Positions 1-7,338 of a stretch of 64,000 nucleotides of DNA are shown piece after piece. Each line of letters opens with the position of its first letter. The first letter of the stretch is position 1. A program made the translations under genes and the position numbers. The notes beneath the pieces were generated by a model. That model did no database searches and had not been told where the DNA came from. It saw nothing but the letters and a program-made list of their open reading frames with translations. The stretch comes from Acidobacteriota bacterium (GTDB lineage Bacteria; Acidobacteriota; Terriglobia; Terriglobales; Acidobacteriaceae), in the NCBI GenBank assembly GCA_003225555.1, contig QIAM01000004.1, forward strand, positions 1 to 64,000. Reading direction: 5' to 3'.

Positions 1-678
1 CGCTCCACATCCGAGTCCGTTCCCAAGGCGGAGCTTGGTCCTCAGTAAGCGCTGGTGCTCGTCGGAAACCTAGCGGGATGAACCTAGCGGTTACGTCGGT
101 TAGCCCCTATTGGCGCTCTTGTTTGTGCTGTTCGGGGCGTGTATCGAGATAGGGGGGTAACGCACTGAGGCCGATCACTTCCGCGTGGACTCCTTCAGAA
201 CCGTTTCCGCCCCGATGCTTGCCAGACCGAGCACGATAGCTGAGCCTGTCACGAGACAGGGCCGAATCGCTCCTCTATATGCCTTTCATCAATTCCGAAA
301 CAGTGATCTGAAATCCTCTCGCGAGAACCTCCAGCATAGGTAGAAGACGCACCGCAATCCCCAACCCCAAGCGGTCTGTGACAGGGCAGACGGGGGCGTA
401 GGACAGTGAGGCGCGAAAAATGCCGTTGACATTAACAGAATTGGTGCTACAGTGCGATGCACGAGGAAACGCTCACGACACTCGCCGGAGCGTTTGCCTC
501 ATGTCTATCCCCAGAGCATCTCTAAGCCAACAAAGCCTTTCGCTCCCTACTCTGTTCGGCTTCTGTAACAAAAGAACCCGTCTCGCGAAATCCGCAACTT
601 TCGGTGTAATCTCCGCCGCAATCAGCGTTTTTAGATCACGCCGGGCGACGGACTTTCCGCATAAAGGAGGAGGTGCTT
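1..678. other. Left-edge stretch with no recognisable gene
   Basis: I see no reading frame here with a ribosome binding site, a signal peptide or recognisable composition. The only open frame of any size starts near 420 and overlaps the next gene out of frame, so it is probably a shadow. The one supported element is a sigma70-like promoter at 426-453, leaving a leader of about 220 nt before the first gene. The stretch may be the decayed edge of island DNA whose remainder lies outside the window. Confidence 0.5.
426..453 (+). promoter_or_regulatory. Sigma70-type promoter for the 679-3254 gene group
   Basis: A perfect -35 hexamer TTGACA (426-431) is followed after 16 nt by TACAGT (448-453), which matches four of six consensus -10 bases. 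Transcription would begin near 460 and run about 220 nt before the first start codon at 679. The long leader is unexplained. No conserved riboswitch fold was recognised in it. Confidence 0.45.
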
Positions 679-1209
679 ATGGTCCGTTCATTCTTGATTG
701 CGATTGCTATTGCTGCGCTCACCTACAATTCGTCCGCGCAGCGCTTGGACGAAGGGAACCACTCTCGCACACACGTCCATTCTACCGATGCAGGATTGAT
801 CGACGGGGCGCAGCATCCCGAACTCATTCCTGATTCCACGGCTTACCGCCTCTTTCTTATCACGGTCTCTGAAAAGCCGAATCCAACGTCTAAGGAGGCG
901 GAGCGCCAGCTCGCGTTTCTTACAGCGGCAGGACTCGACCGCGACGATATTGAAGCTGCCATTCCCATATTGGCTACCTTCAAAGCGCAATACACCGACC
1001 TCATCGCGGGGTACAACAAGGCAGTCGCCTCTGCCAACGCTACCGGAATAGCACCGGACCTCGCGACGTTTTTGCAGCAGCGCGAATCGCTCGTGCAATT
1101 CACGCGAGATGCACTCGCGTCAGCCCTTACCCATGCGGGCATGGATCGCGTTCATGCACATGTGCAACGTGAAAAGAGGAAGATGAAAGTAGCAAAGGAG
1201 GCCCAATGA
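679..1209 (+). CDS. Secreted hypothetical protein, 176 aa
   Basis: I do not recognise this family. The ATG at 679 is chosen because AAGGAGG (664-670) lies 8 nt upstream; a GTG at 673 would overlap that spacing. Residues 1-20 form a typical Sec signal peptide (VRSF, a hydrophobic core, then NSSAQ at the likely cleavage site). The mature part is mainly helical, has no cysteine pairs or catalytic motif, and ends in a very basic tail (REKRKMKVAKEAQ). The stop TGA overlaps the next start as ATGA, so it is translationally coupled to the secreted protein at 1206, and the two probably act in the same compartment. Confidence 0.7.
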   Translation: MVRSFLIAIAIAALTYNSSAQRLDEGNHSRTHVHSTDAGLIDGAQHPELIPDSTAYRLFLITVSEKPNPTSKEAERQLAFLTAAGLDRDDIEAAIPILATFKAQYTDLIAGYNKAVASANATGIAPDLATFLQQRESLVQFTRDALASALTHAGMDRVHAHVQREKRKMKVAKEAQ

Positions 1210-2012
1210 AATCGCGAATTTTCTGTTTGCAGATGATCCTGTGCCTGTTCGCGTTTCTCGGAAGCGGGCAGGGCCAAGGCTGCGGCGGTTGGATGACTCC
1301 CCATTACAGCGTCTATTCAACTCTAAGTGCGAACAGCACTACCATCTACTCGTCTGTATCGGTTGATGGATACACTAGTGGTGTCTGCCCTATCGGTTGT
1401 GCCTGCTCCGGCGTTACCCACACGCCAAGCGCCTACAATTTGATTGGCGGTACTGGGGGTTGGGGGAACGGAACAAGCGTTCCGTGGAACTATTACCTGA
1501 CATACACGAACTCTAAGAGTATCGCGGCATCAAGCGTCCTCCAACCTTTCACTTCTTCGGGGAAGGTAATCTGTACTGCGGTGGGGACTTTCTTTGCTAC
1601 GGCAGCCTCAACTGACTACTCAGCAACCAATCCCAATTGTGGCGGTACTAACGGCCAGATGGTGATTGTTTATGCGCCTCCCCAATCACAAAGATGTGAT
1701 GGGACGACGACTTACAAAGCAGGTGCCAGTGTCGGCAGTTCGGGAACGACGTATGTGACTGAGATTGGTGTTACCACCACCACGGACAATACACTCCTGC
1801 TCGATCTAGTGGGTGGTCCGGCTGCTGACCCTGTCTGCACGAACAAGCCCGGAAGCTCTACCTGGTGCTATCAACAGTCTTACAAAGCTGCCGTCCCGAA
1901 TTCGTCTACCGGTCGGACTGGCAACATAAAATGGAACTTCAACATCTTCTGCGGAACGAAATTGAATCCTGATATATATGGGACCGTTCCGCAGCCTTTC
2001 TCCTGCCAGTAA
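1206..2012 (+). CDS. Secreted cysteine- and Ser/Thr/Gly-rich hypothetical protein, 268 aa
   Basis: The start overlaps the upstream stop (ATGA) and has a strong site, AAAGGAGG at 1194-1201. Residues 1-26 are a signal peptide ending near GQGQG. The mature chain is low in charge and rich in Ser, Thr, Gly, Tyr and Asn, with cysteines throughout (CGGW, CPIGCACSG, CTNKPG, FCGTK). This suggests an extracellular beta-rich, disulfide-bonded protein. Its SVYSTLS, TTIYSSVSVDGYT pattern resembles a type of Acidobacteria-limited secreted protein of unknown function that I recall but cannot name. It lies in a row with 679 and 2024, all with good ribosome sites, so the three look like one operon of exported proteins. 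Confidence 0.7.
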   Translation: MKSRIFCLQMILCLFAFLGSGQGQGCGGWMTPHYSVYSTLSANSTTIYSSVSVDGYTSGVCPIGCACSGVTHTPSAYNLIGGTGGWGNGTSVPWNYYLTYTNSKSIAASSVLQPFTSSGKVICTAVGTFFATAASTDYSATNPNCGGTNGQMVIVYAPPQSQRCDGTTTYKAGASVGSSGTTYVTEIGVTTTTDNTLLLDLVGGPAADPVCTNKPGSSTWCYQQSYKAAVPNSSTGRTGNIKWNFNIFCGTKLNPDIYGTVPQPFSCQ

Positions 2013-2023
2013 AGGAGTTCAAA

Positions 2024-2953
2024 ATGGTCCCGAGAACATGGGCTGTCTGTTTTGTGTTATGCGCGGCAATGTCGGGCGGGCTTGCTCAAGAGCAAAAGGC
2101 CGCCCCTTATGATTGTCGCGTTGCCAATCTCCCTACCGTGTGGGCGTTCGACAATCCGCCCGGAACCATCGAACGGAATAACGCCGCGTTCGGAGAATCG
2201 GGGAGGGCGTGGCTAGACTTCCAATTTCGCAACCGGGAGTCTACCTCTATTCAAGCATTGACGCTCATTGTGGAGTATGCCGACAAGGAGGACGAGATAA
2301 TTGATCGCGTGCCCTTTGTTGGTACTGTGACTCAAGGCATCACGGATTCGCTGCCGTTCGTTCTCTCGCCAAGCCAGGCGTGGAAGAACGCATTGTCGCC
2401 CGGTGACTCAGCACGTATGGAGCGAGTTAGCGATGGAATCAGGACGGGGCGTTGTCCGGTTCGCGCACGGGTTACGTTCGCGAGTCTTCGGTTCACTGAC
2501 GGGACTCTACGAACCTTTTCATCTCCCCAGTGGCAATCGGGGCCTGTCCCGACCTTGATTCCGACCCTTCCCGAGACGATTCCAGAGTTGCCTGTGCAAC
2601 CACCCGTTTCATTGCTTGCAAAGCTAAAAATAAGTGCCATGGGCGACGTTCTGGACGTTGTTTCGGAGGAACCCGAGAGCCTGAAGCTTCTGGGTTGGAT
2701 TCGAGATCGAATGAGACAGGATTGGAAGTTCCATCCGGCTCGTCTCAAAGGAAAGAGCACCGACTCGGAACTCACCGTACTCTTCCTTATCCATTCAAAA
2801 GGAATGATAAAGTTTGTAGAGAGTAAGCCCGTATTGCAGCCGATCACTCTGATCCAGTTTTATTGGAGCCATGACCTGTTTGGACAGGTCAACGCGATGG
2901 ACAGGTGGACAGTAACGTATGGAGCCTTGCAGGAGGGTAGCATCCCCAATTGA
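2024..2953 (+). CDS. Secreted hypothetical protein with possible TonB-C-like end, 309 aa
   Basis: The ATG follows AAAGGAG 11 nt after the upstream stop. Residues 1-21 are a signal peptide cleaved near GGLAQ. Residues 25-165 look like an Ig-like beta domain (alternating strands, LIVEYADKEDEIID, RVTFASLRFTDGTL). A proline-rich linker (LIPTLPETIPELPVQPPV) joins it to a C-terminal domain of about 110 residues. That part contains WKFHPARLKG and ELTVLFLIHSKG, which loosely recall the alpha/beta TonB C-terminal fold seen in periplasmic proteins. This is a weak resemblance, not an identification. The gene closes the group of three exported proteins. Confidence 0.65.
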   Translation: MVPRTWAVCFVLCAAMSGGLAQEQKAAPYDCRVANLPTVWAFDNPPGTIERNNAAFGESGRAWLDFQFRNRESTSIQALTLIVEYADKEDEIIDRVPFVGTVTQGITDSLPFVLSPSQAWKNALSPGDSARMERVSDGIRTGRCPVRARVTFASLRFTDGTLRTFSSPQWQSGPVPTLIPTLPETIPELPVQPPVSLLAKLKISAMGDVLDVVSEEPESLKLLGWIRDRMRQDWKFHPARLKGKSTDSELTVLFLIHSKGMIKFVESKPVLQPITLIQFYWSHDLFGQVNAMDRWTVTYGALQEGSIPN

Positions 2954-2993
2954 GCTTGTCGAAAAGTGGAGCACGGTCCTTAGGAGGCCCCGT

Positions 2994-3254
2994 ATGCTGA
3001 ACCCCACACTCGGCCAAGTGTCCCCGGCGCATGTTATGTCACGGCATCTGGCAGCTACGGTTGGAGCGATTTTGGCGATTGTCCTCTGCGGTTGGCTGTT
3101 GTACACCTATATGCCAAAGGAGTTGTATTTGCATTTCTGGAGGGCAGTATACCCGGCTCGCCGTGTCGCATTCTGGGCGTGTTTAATTGCTGCATCTCTA
3201 GTGACGACGGTTTGGGTGATTCGTCTTTGCGTGTTGGGTTTGCGTATTCGCTAA
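2994..3254 (+). CDS. Small two-TM membrane protein, 86 aa
   Basis: The ATG at 2994 is preceded by AGGAGG (2982-2987) at ideal spacing, 40 nt after the previous stop, so it is likely the last member of the operon. Two hydrophobic segments are evident: residues about 22-39 (AAGGT-free stretch with VGAILAIVLCGWLLY) and about 60-82 (FWACLIAASLVTTVWVI). They are separated by a basic loop with FWRAVYPARR. No family is recognised. Continuing stop-free sequence upstream in this frame lacks a ribosome site. Confidence 0.5.
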   Translation: MLNPTLGQVSPAHVMSRHLAATVGAILAIVLCGWLLYTYMPKELYLHFWRAVYPARRVAFWACLIAASLVTTVWVIRLCVLGLRIR

Positions 3255-3411
3255 CAAAACAGCAGAATGGGCTACCCCTCCCGCCCCAAATCGCGGGGGG
3301 GCCATCGACCTTGCAATTGCCCGTCGCCGCCGTAGACGAGATAGCGTCATGGCCTCCCACGCCGAACTATTTAGACGACGGGTAAAGCGTCCCGGAGAAA
3401 TTTGAGGGGGT

Positions 3412-3463
3412 AAGCCGCTGTTTGCAGTTGGATGGCTCCGGCTGCTGATAGCGGCTTTTTCTC
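3412..3463 (+). terminator. Possible intrinsic terminator between 3254 and 3482
   Basis: AAGCCGCT (3412-3419) can pair with AGCGGCTT (3450-3457), giving an 8-bp stem followed by a T-rich stretch (CTTTTTCT). The loop of 30 nt is long for a Rho-independent terminator, so the fold may be partial. It sits directly upstream of the ribosome site of the next gene, which would make 3482 a separate transcription unit or place it under readthrough control. Confidence 0.35.
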
Positions 3464-3481
3464 AAGGACGGAGTTTCTAAC

Positions 3482-3901
3482 ATGTTTCTAAAAGCGCTAG
3501 CAGACGGATTGGTTATCATCGCCGCCGCGCTGATCTACACTGCGGTTTTTGCGGTCGTGATCGGGCCGTACATGGTGCCGGGTGAAAAGGTCAAAGCCGT
3601 TGGGCTGGCGGCGGTGTTCGGTGCATCGTTGGAATCGCCTTGGTATTGGCTGCTGCTTGTTGCAGTGATTTCTGCCGTGGTCTGGATGTTTACCCGCATG
3701 TTCTTTCTGAAAGCACTCGCAGCGGGATTCGGGATCGTCGTATCGCTGGTTGTCTTCACAATGGTTTTTGCCCACCTCCAGTTCCCAAAGGAAAAGGCAA
3801 CCAGCATGATCTTCTTGGTAATCTCCCCGTACTACTGGCTATTTATGATTGTGTTGGTTGCCTGTGAGGCTTGGTTGCTGATGCGGAATCGAGCTGGTTA
3901 G
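3482..3901 (+). CDS. Four-TM membrane protein with internal duplication, 139 aa
   Basis: Start ATG follows AAGGACGGAG. The protein is almost entirely hydrophobic, with four predicted TM helices. It appears to be an internal tandem duplication: MFLKALADGLVIIAAALIYT near residue 1 is echoed by MFFLKALAAGFGIVVSLVVF at about residue 72. Each half ends in a helix around YWLLLVAV or YWLFMIVLV. This two-plus-two arrangement suggests a duplicated 2-TM hairpin. No functional family is recognised. Confidence 0.6.
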   Translation: MFLKALADGLVIIAAALIYTAVFAVVIGPYMVPGEKVKAVGLAAVFGASLESPWYWLLLVAVISAVVWMFTRMFFLKALAAGFGIVVSLVVFTMVFAHLQFPKEKATSMIFLVISPYYWLFMIVLVACEAWLLMRNRAG

Positions 3902-4048
3902 GAACTGAATGCTCGTTGCAATGTGGCACCTTCGTGGGGTCTCGGATGGCACTTTCGCGCTACAACCCTTGTGCGGAGTGATACCTTATACACCGTATAT
4001 AAAACGGACCCTGCCCCGTAGGAATCTTGGCGGGTGCCCTCCCGTCGC

Positions 4049-4228
4049 ATGGAAGATAAAATCCGCAACCTATGCGCCAGAGCCGTAGCAGCTGGCGATA
4101 ACGATTTCCAAGAGGCCATCTCAGAACTCCAGTCGGCCCTCCACGAACACGCCCAAGAACTGCGTAAGACGTTGATTGAGCAGTTAGGTGGGAGAAGAGA
4201 CCGCAGAGTCAGAGCGGAGAGAGAATGA
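4049..4228 (+). CDS. Small helical protein of the acidobacterial hairpin type, 59 aa
   Basis: The ATG at 4049 begins MEDKIRNLCARAVAAGD, and a GTG at 4034 would add five residues. The sequence is a predicted helical hairpin: helix 1 (IRNLCARAV), a turn at AGDNDFQ, then helix 2 (AISELQSALHEHAQELRKTL). It belongs with the neighbouring small proteins at 4234, 4465 and 4991, which share the layout 'xLcxxAxxExDxxKxxxxxxExnxLLxxK'. The function of such proteins is unknown to me. No strong ribosome site is visible. Confidence 0.5.
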   Translation: MEDKIRNLCARAVAAGDNDFQEAISELQSALHEHAQELRKTLIEQLGGRRDRRVRAERE

Positions 4229-4233
4229 ACCGC

Positions 4234-4391
4234 CATGCACTGGGGTAAGGATAAATCAGAAAGATTCCGGGAACTCAGCGCTCGAATCGCGACCGAGCGA
4301 GACCACGACAAATTTAGTGCGCTTGTTAAAGAACTCAACGAACTCCCTAGACGGCAAGGAACCTGTCAAAGAGTCGGAAGATCGTGATTGA
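4234..4391 (+). pseudogene. Frameshifted small helical protein (paralogue of 4991)
   Basis: From ATG 4234 the frame reads MHWGKDKSERFRELSARI then ATERDHDKFSALVKELNEL, a close match in layout to the intact protein at 4991-5167. Immediately after ELNEL the expected LLDGKE continuation is found in another frame, where it runs LDGKEPVKESEDRD to a stop at 4391. Removing one C from CTCCCTAG (about 4343-4350) would restore one frame of 52 codons. As sequenced, the product ends early as RRQGTCQRVGRS. This is either a recent frameshift or a base-calling error in a C run. Confidence 0.55.
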
Positions 4392-4403
4392 GGCTTCGAG
4401 ACT

Positions 4404-4564
4404 ATGTTCATCTGCCCTCACTGCAAGCGCGGCAACCAACGTTCCGTGGGCCGCCGAATTGACGTTAAATTGATCTCGCTAGGGCAACGTGCGAACACTG
4501 TGGTAAGGAATTCCTTGTCGTTGACAATGTTGCCGTGACCGAGGAGCAGTATCGACAGGAGTAA
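4404..4564 (+). pseudogene. Frameshifted small zinc-ribbon protein
   Basis: ATG 4404 opens MFICPHCKRGNQRSVGRRI DV, giving the first zinc knuckle (CPHC). In another frame downstream TCEHCGKEFLVVDNVAVTEE runs to a stop at 4562-4564, giving the second knuckle (CEHC). One missing base near 4480-4488 separates them. Joined, they form a two-knuckle zinc ribbon of about 53 residues, the usual size of such proteins. It follows 4234-4391 closely. The break is of the same one-base type as its neighbour's, so it may have the same cause. The 3' half overlaps the tail of the minus-strand gene at 4465. Confidence 0.5.
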
Positions 4565-4830
4565 GGAAGTCCCTCAAGCCGCCTCGCGCTGTTCAGTAAC
4601 GAACGCAAGTTCATCAGTGCAACGTCGATCAGCCAGCGCTCTAGCATTGAGTCGTAATTCTCTGAGTCGTTACTCTCTTGGGCTAGTTCCAGCAATCTTT
4701 CGTGAATCGCTTTCTGTGCAGCCTCAATGCGATCTCTCCGCTTCTTCTCATCTGTCTCACGCCGAGCCGCGTGAAACAGTTCTAACCACTGCTTGAATTT
4801 TGAATCGGGAAGAGGCGATTTTCTGTCCAT
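4465..4830 (-). CDS. Small helical protein, 121 aa, C-terminus possibly frameshifted
   Basis: The ATG at 4830 starts MDRKSPLPDSKFKQWLELFH. A run of amphipathic helices follows: FKQWLELFHAARRETDEKK, RIEAAQKAIHERLLELAQES, and a third around MLERWLIDVALMNLRSLL. The first two follow the same pattern as the 4049 and 4991 proteins. After LRSLLNSARR the sequence becomes unlike the rest (Cys-rich, no helix). A +1 shift there would instead end EQREAA with a stop near 4575, so the last 40 residues may not be genuine. No function is known. Confidence 0.5.
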   Translation of the reverse strand: MDRKSPLPDSKFKQWLELFHAARRETDEKKRRDRIEAAQKAIHERLLELAQESNDSENYDSMLERWLIDVALMNLRSLLNSARRLEGLPYSCRYCSSVTATLSTTRNSLPQCSHVALARSI

Positions 4831-4990
4831 ATCGCGCTGCCTTGCACCACGGGAGTTACTGTCGGAGTGGGCAAGGAACGTCACTAGGATGCGCGGGGGA
4901 GGGATACGCCAAGTGACCAAGTTGACCTTACCGCCTGCCGAATGGCATTGGCAAGAGAAATCCGGCAGTCCGTAGTGGTGGAGTTTGAAT

Positions 4991-5167
4991 CTAGGAGCTA
5001 GGGGGAATGGCAGGCGGGTTGCGTTCGGCCATGCGCCTTTGGTTCAAACCCAATCTCTTCTCTTCGAGGAGCCGATTGATCTCTTGAACGAGAGCGTAGA
5101 GTTTCGCAGGGTCTTGCTCAGTAGCGGCTTGTTCGCAGAGTTCGAGCCAGCGCTCTTTGCGTTCCAT
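4991..5167 (-). CDS. Small helical protein, 58 aa
   Basis: The ATG at 5167 is chosen from GAGG 6 nt upstream and from a promoter at 5205-5232. The product begins MERKERWLELCEQAATEQD and continues PAKLYALVQEINRLLEEKRL, forming a compact charged helical hairpin. This is the intact reference for the frameshifted plus-strand copy at 4234, with which it shares the ExD..K..ALV.E.N.LL..K core. Such proteins are common in Acidobacteria genomes, as I recall them. No biochemical role is known to me. Confidence 0.65.
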   Translation of the reverse strand: MERKERWLELCEQAATEQDPAKLYALVQEINRLLEEKRLGLNQRRMAERNPPAIPPSS

Positions 5168-5204
5168 GGCGCACCTCAACGGGGAGGGCTGGCCAATTGC
5201 AAGT

Positions 5205-5232
5205 ATTATATACCTCGCACGATAGAGTCTAA
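5205..5232 (-). promoter_or_regulatory. Promoter for the small helical protein gene at 4991-5167
   Basis: On the minus strand TTAGAC (5232-5227) is followed after 16 nt by a perfect TATAAT (5210-5205), about 38 nt upstream of the start codon at 5167. This is the cleanest sigma70 promoter in the left part of the window. It indicates that this short gene is expressed on its own. Confidence 0.6.
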
Positions 5233-5428
5233 CGACTGGAGCCGATCCCAGCGGGCCGTGTACAAGAAAAGCTCCGCTTCGGCCAACAGGCCAGAGGGAG
5301 ACGACGGAACCGGAATCGAGCAACCCCCTTCAACCCCGGCGTCCCCACTGGCACCAAGAGTATACCCGTCGTCGGAGGGACAGCGCCGGAAAAGGTGGCT
5401 TTCTGAGGGCTAATGTACTGGTAGTGTC

Positions 5429-5596
5429 CTAACCAGTGCGTTGGCTAGGCTTTGCGTCGAGTGGCGGCTTTCTTCTGACACTGAGCAGATAGCATCCCTC
5501 ATGAACAATCTTCCCGTTTTCATCCGCCTTGCTGGTTTCAGGAGAGACGGGCTTACTGCAAATGCCGCAGATTGGGAGAGGTGGGAGATTGAGCAT
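5429..5596 (-). CDS. Small LIM/treble-clef-like zinc-binding protein
   Basis: From ATG 5596 the protein (55 aa) has CGIC, then KPVSPETSKADENGKIVH and HEGCY. This spaces two cysteines, a histidine and a cysteine as in a single LIM-type or treble-clef zinc knuckle. The frame is open back to a GTG at 5704 (91 aa), but the added residues are Ser/Pro-rich and neither start has a good ribosome site, so the shorter form is preferred. The function is unknown. It reads toward the helical gene at 4991 and may belong to the same set of small island proteins. Confidence 0.5.
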   Translation of the reverse strand: MLNLPPLPICGICSKPVSPETSKADENGKIVHEGCYLLSVRRKPPLDAKPSQRTG

Positions 5597-5760
5597 CGGT
5601 TGTCCCGCCACAGGCGACGATGAATCATCAGATTGCACAGGAGACCGACGCCCAGAACGAGGCCCGGCGGAGAGATGTGTAAAGAGACTCTCAGAGTCTA
5701 GCACTGCTACAGCGGCTTTTCACTATTCCAATTGTGAGAAGAACTCGGGGACCCGAACCT

Positions 5761-6685
5761 CTACAAAATCGCCTGCTCCTCCAACTTCTTGTGACATGGC
5801 ACAGCGCAGCACACAATGACATTAGACCGCTCGAAACGCAATTGCCGATGCGTTCTGAGTTTCTTGATATGGTGCAACTGAAGCTCCCGGCGCTGTCTCT
5901 CCTTGCGAGTTAGCAGTGCTCTCTCTTCCTTAGTGAGTTGAGGCGCTCCGAACCGACCTGCTCTACTGTCGGACGCAGGTCCGTTGCTGTCCGCACTCCT
6001 GCTTCTATTCCTGCCTCAGCTAATCCTTTCGCTTCGTCAATTGCTTTAGGAGTGAGTGCATACGTCACCCCCTCTGCCAATGCTCCCCAAGGATCGGCGG
6101 TGGGGTTCGCTTGGAATGCCGATTTAGACAATTCAAAACCCTTCTCCATGTCGCCGAATTCAGCACGCTCCGTCAACTGCGCTGCGAGTGGGCCAACGAG
6201 CGGAACGTGTGCTGCCATAATGTAGGAACCGCCCATATCCAGTAACGCACGTTTCTTAGCAGGGTCCTGCTCTTTTGCCGCTAGGTCTTCGAGGTGACGG
6301 CCTTTCTTGTAGGATTCCACCATCGCATCCGAAAGCAGTCTCTTGCCAGCCAAATTTACTTGTCCTGCGACGTTGTTGATTGCGTCTAGGCCGAAGCCGT
6401 GGCTAGTGTCGGCCTTTAATTGCGCTTCTCATTGCGCGGCGAATCAACAGCAGCATGGTAGACAGCCCCCGGCAAGTTTACTAAGGCGCTGACGCCGCGC
6501 TTTACGCCTGCGTAAACACCCGTCTCTTCTGGTTGGGAGGCCGGTTGGGAGGTGCCGTTAGTGTCGGAGGTTGAGACTCGTTTTGCACCAAGGTCGGAAA
6601 AATCCAAGCTGCCGGACGCCGGAGAAGCGGGCACCGGCTTGGCTCCCAGATCGTCGAAATTAAGTGATTGCGGGTTTGTGCTCAT
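5761..6685 (-). pseudogene. Broken gene with DLGAKPV repeats and a C-terminal HNH nuclease motif
   Basis: Three pieces in different frames make one protein. Piece 1 (6685-6416) has two copies of an F(D/S)DLGAK repeat and then a Gly/Ala-rich stretch. Piece 2 (about 6430-5910) has helical segments such as AAKEQDPAKKRALLDMGGSY and a hydrophobic part (HVPLVGPLAAQL). Piece 3 (about 5990-5761) ends in FGAPQLTKEERALLTRKERQ, LQLHHIKKLRTH, SNVIVC and CHKKLEE, an HNH-type metal-finger nuclease signature (HH...N...CH). Frameshifts lie near 6425 and between 5945 and 5990. The original could have been a phage-associated protein or a nuclease toxin. The upstream gene ends 10 nt before its start, so they form one operon. 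Confidence 0.5.
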
Positions 6686-6695
6686 GGAAAATTCC

Positions 6696-7252
6696 CTACT
6701 GTTGCATGACACGCAGGTTGGGATCGCGCTGCTGTGCTGCCTTCAGGTTCCCTTGGGGAATATCGTGAACCCCTCCGCGTGAATCTTGAAAGCGCACGAA
6801 TCCGGGTTCCAATGCCGGAGTGTTCTGCCTTGCAGGAAGAGCTTTGCTCTCTATACCCATTCGTTGCAGGGTTTGCTTTCCTTCATCCGATATTAGGTTC
6901 GGGAAAGGTGAACCTATCGTGTTCAAATACTTCCGACCGAGGGCCGCAAGCCTGATGTCCGCGCTTTTGCCGAGTTGCTTCAATGCAACTTCGATCCCGG
7001 CTGGCGTGCTGGTATCGCTCAGCACTGTCTGCATAGTTCTTAAATCAGCTTCATGCTCGGCACGATTCGCGTTCAGGAAACTCATAAACTCTTTGCGCAC
7101 CGGTTCAAGGGATGTCGTGAACGCAATGTAGTTCGTGTCATTCGTGGCGTTTGTAGCCAGCCAATTGAGCGGTTGTCGAACCCCCTCCGTATGACCCATC
7201 GGTAGGTTGCAGGATCATCACAACGAAACCTATCTTCTATGTCGTTGGACAT
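6696..7252 (-). pseudogene. Island hypothetical gene with probable 5' frameshift
   Basis: A perfect GGAGGA at 7266-7261 lies 8 nt before ATG 7252, which opens MSNDIEDRFRCDDPATYRWV. That frame soon stops. The long frame (from about 7199 to the stop at 6696) is a mostly helical protein (LNANRAEHEADLRTMQTVLS, LKQLGKSADIRLAALGRKYL). It ends with GFVRFQDSRGGVHDIPQG NL, a tail of the type seen in phage-like proteins. A one-base shift near 7195-7170 would join them. It is followed closely by the broken gene at 5761-6685 and preceded by the one at 7279-9044. Confidence 0.4.
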
Positions 7253-7334
7253 TGGTCGCGTCCTCCATAGCGGACCTTTTACGGGGTCAGATAGCCTTTG
7301 CTTTGGCCGTCAGCTACGATCTTCCGTAAATTAG

Positions 7335-7338
7335 CTAG
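7335..7338. repeat. CTAG target duplication, left copy
   Basis: CTAG immediately outside the left end of the IS element, identical to 8531-8534. It fits the YTAR 4-bp target used by IS5-group transposases. Confidence 0.8.

Noticed and set aside
3961-4010. Promoter from TTGTGC and TATATA before 4049
   Set aside because: The spacer is 12 or 21 nt with the available -10 candidates, so no convincing promoter.
5910-6353. Stand-alone gene starting MAGKRLLSDAM
   Set aside because: It is one frame of a longer broken gene. Protein-like sequence continues upstream of that start (AINNVAGQVNLAGK) and downstream in another frame.
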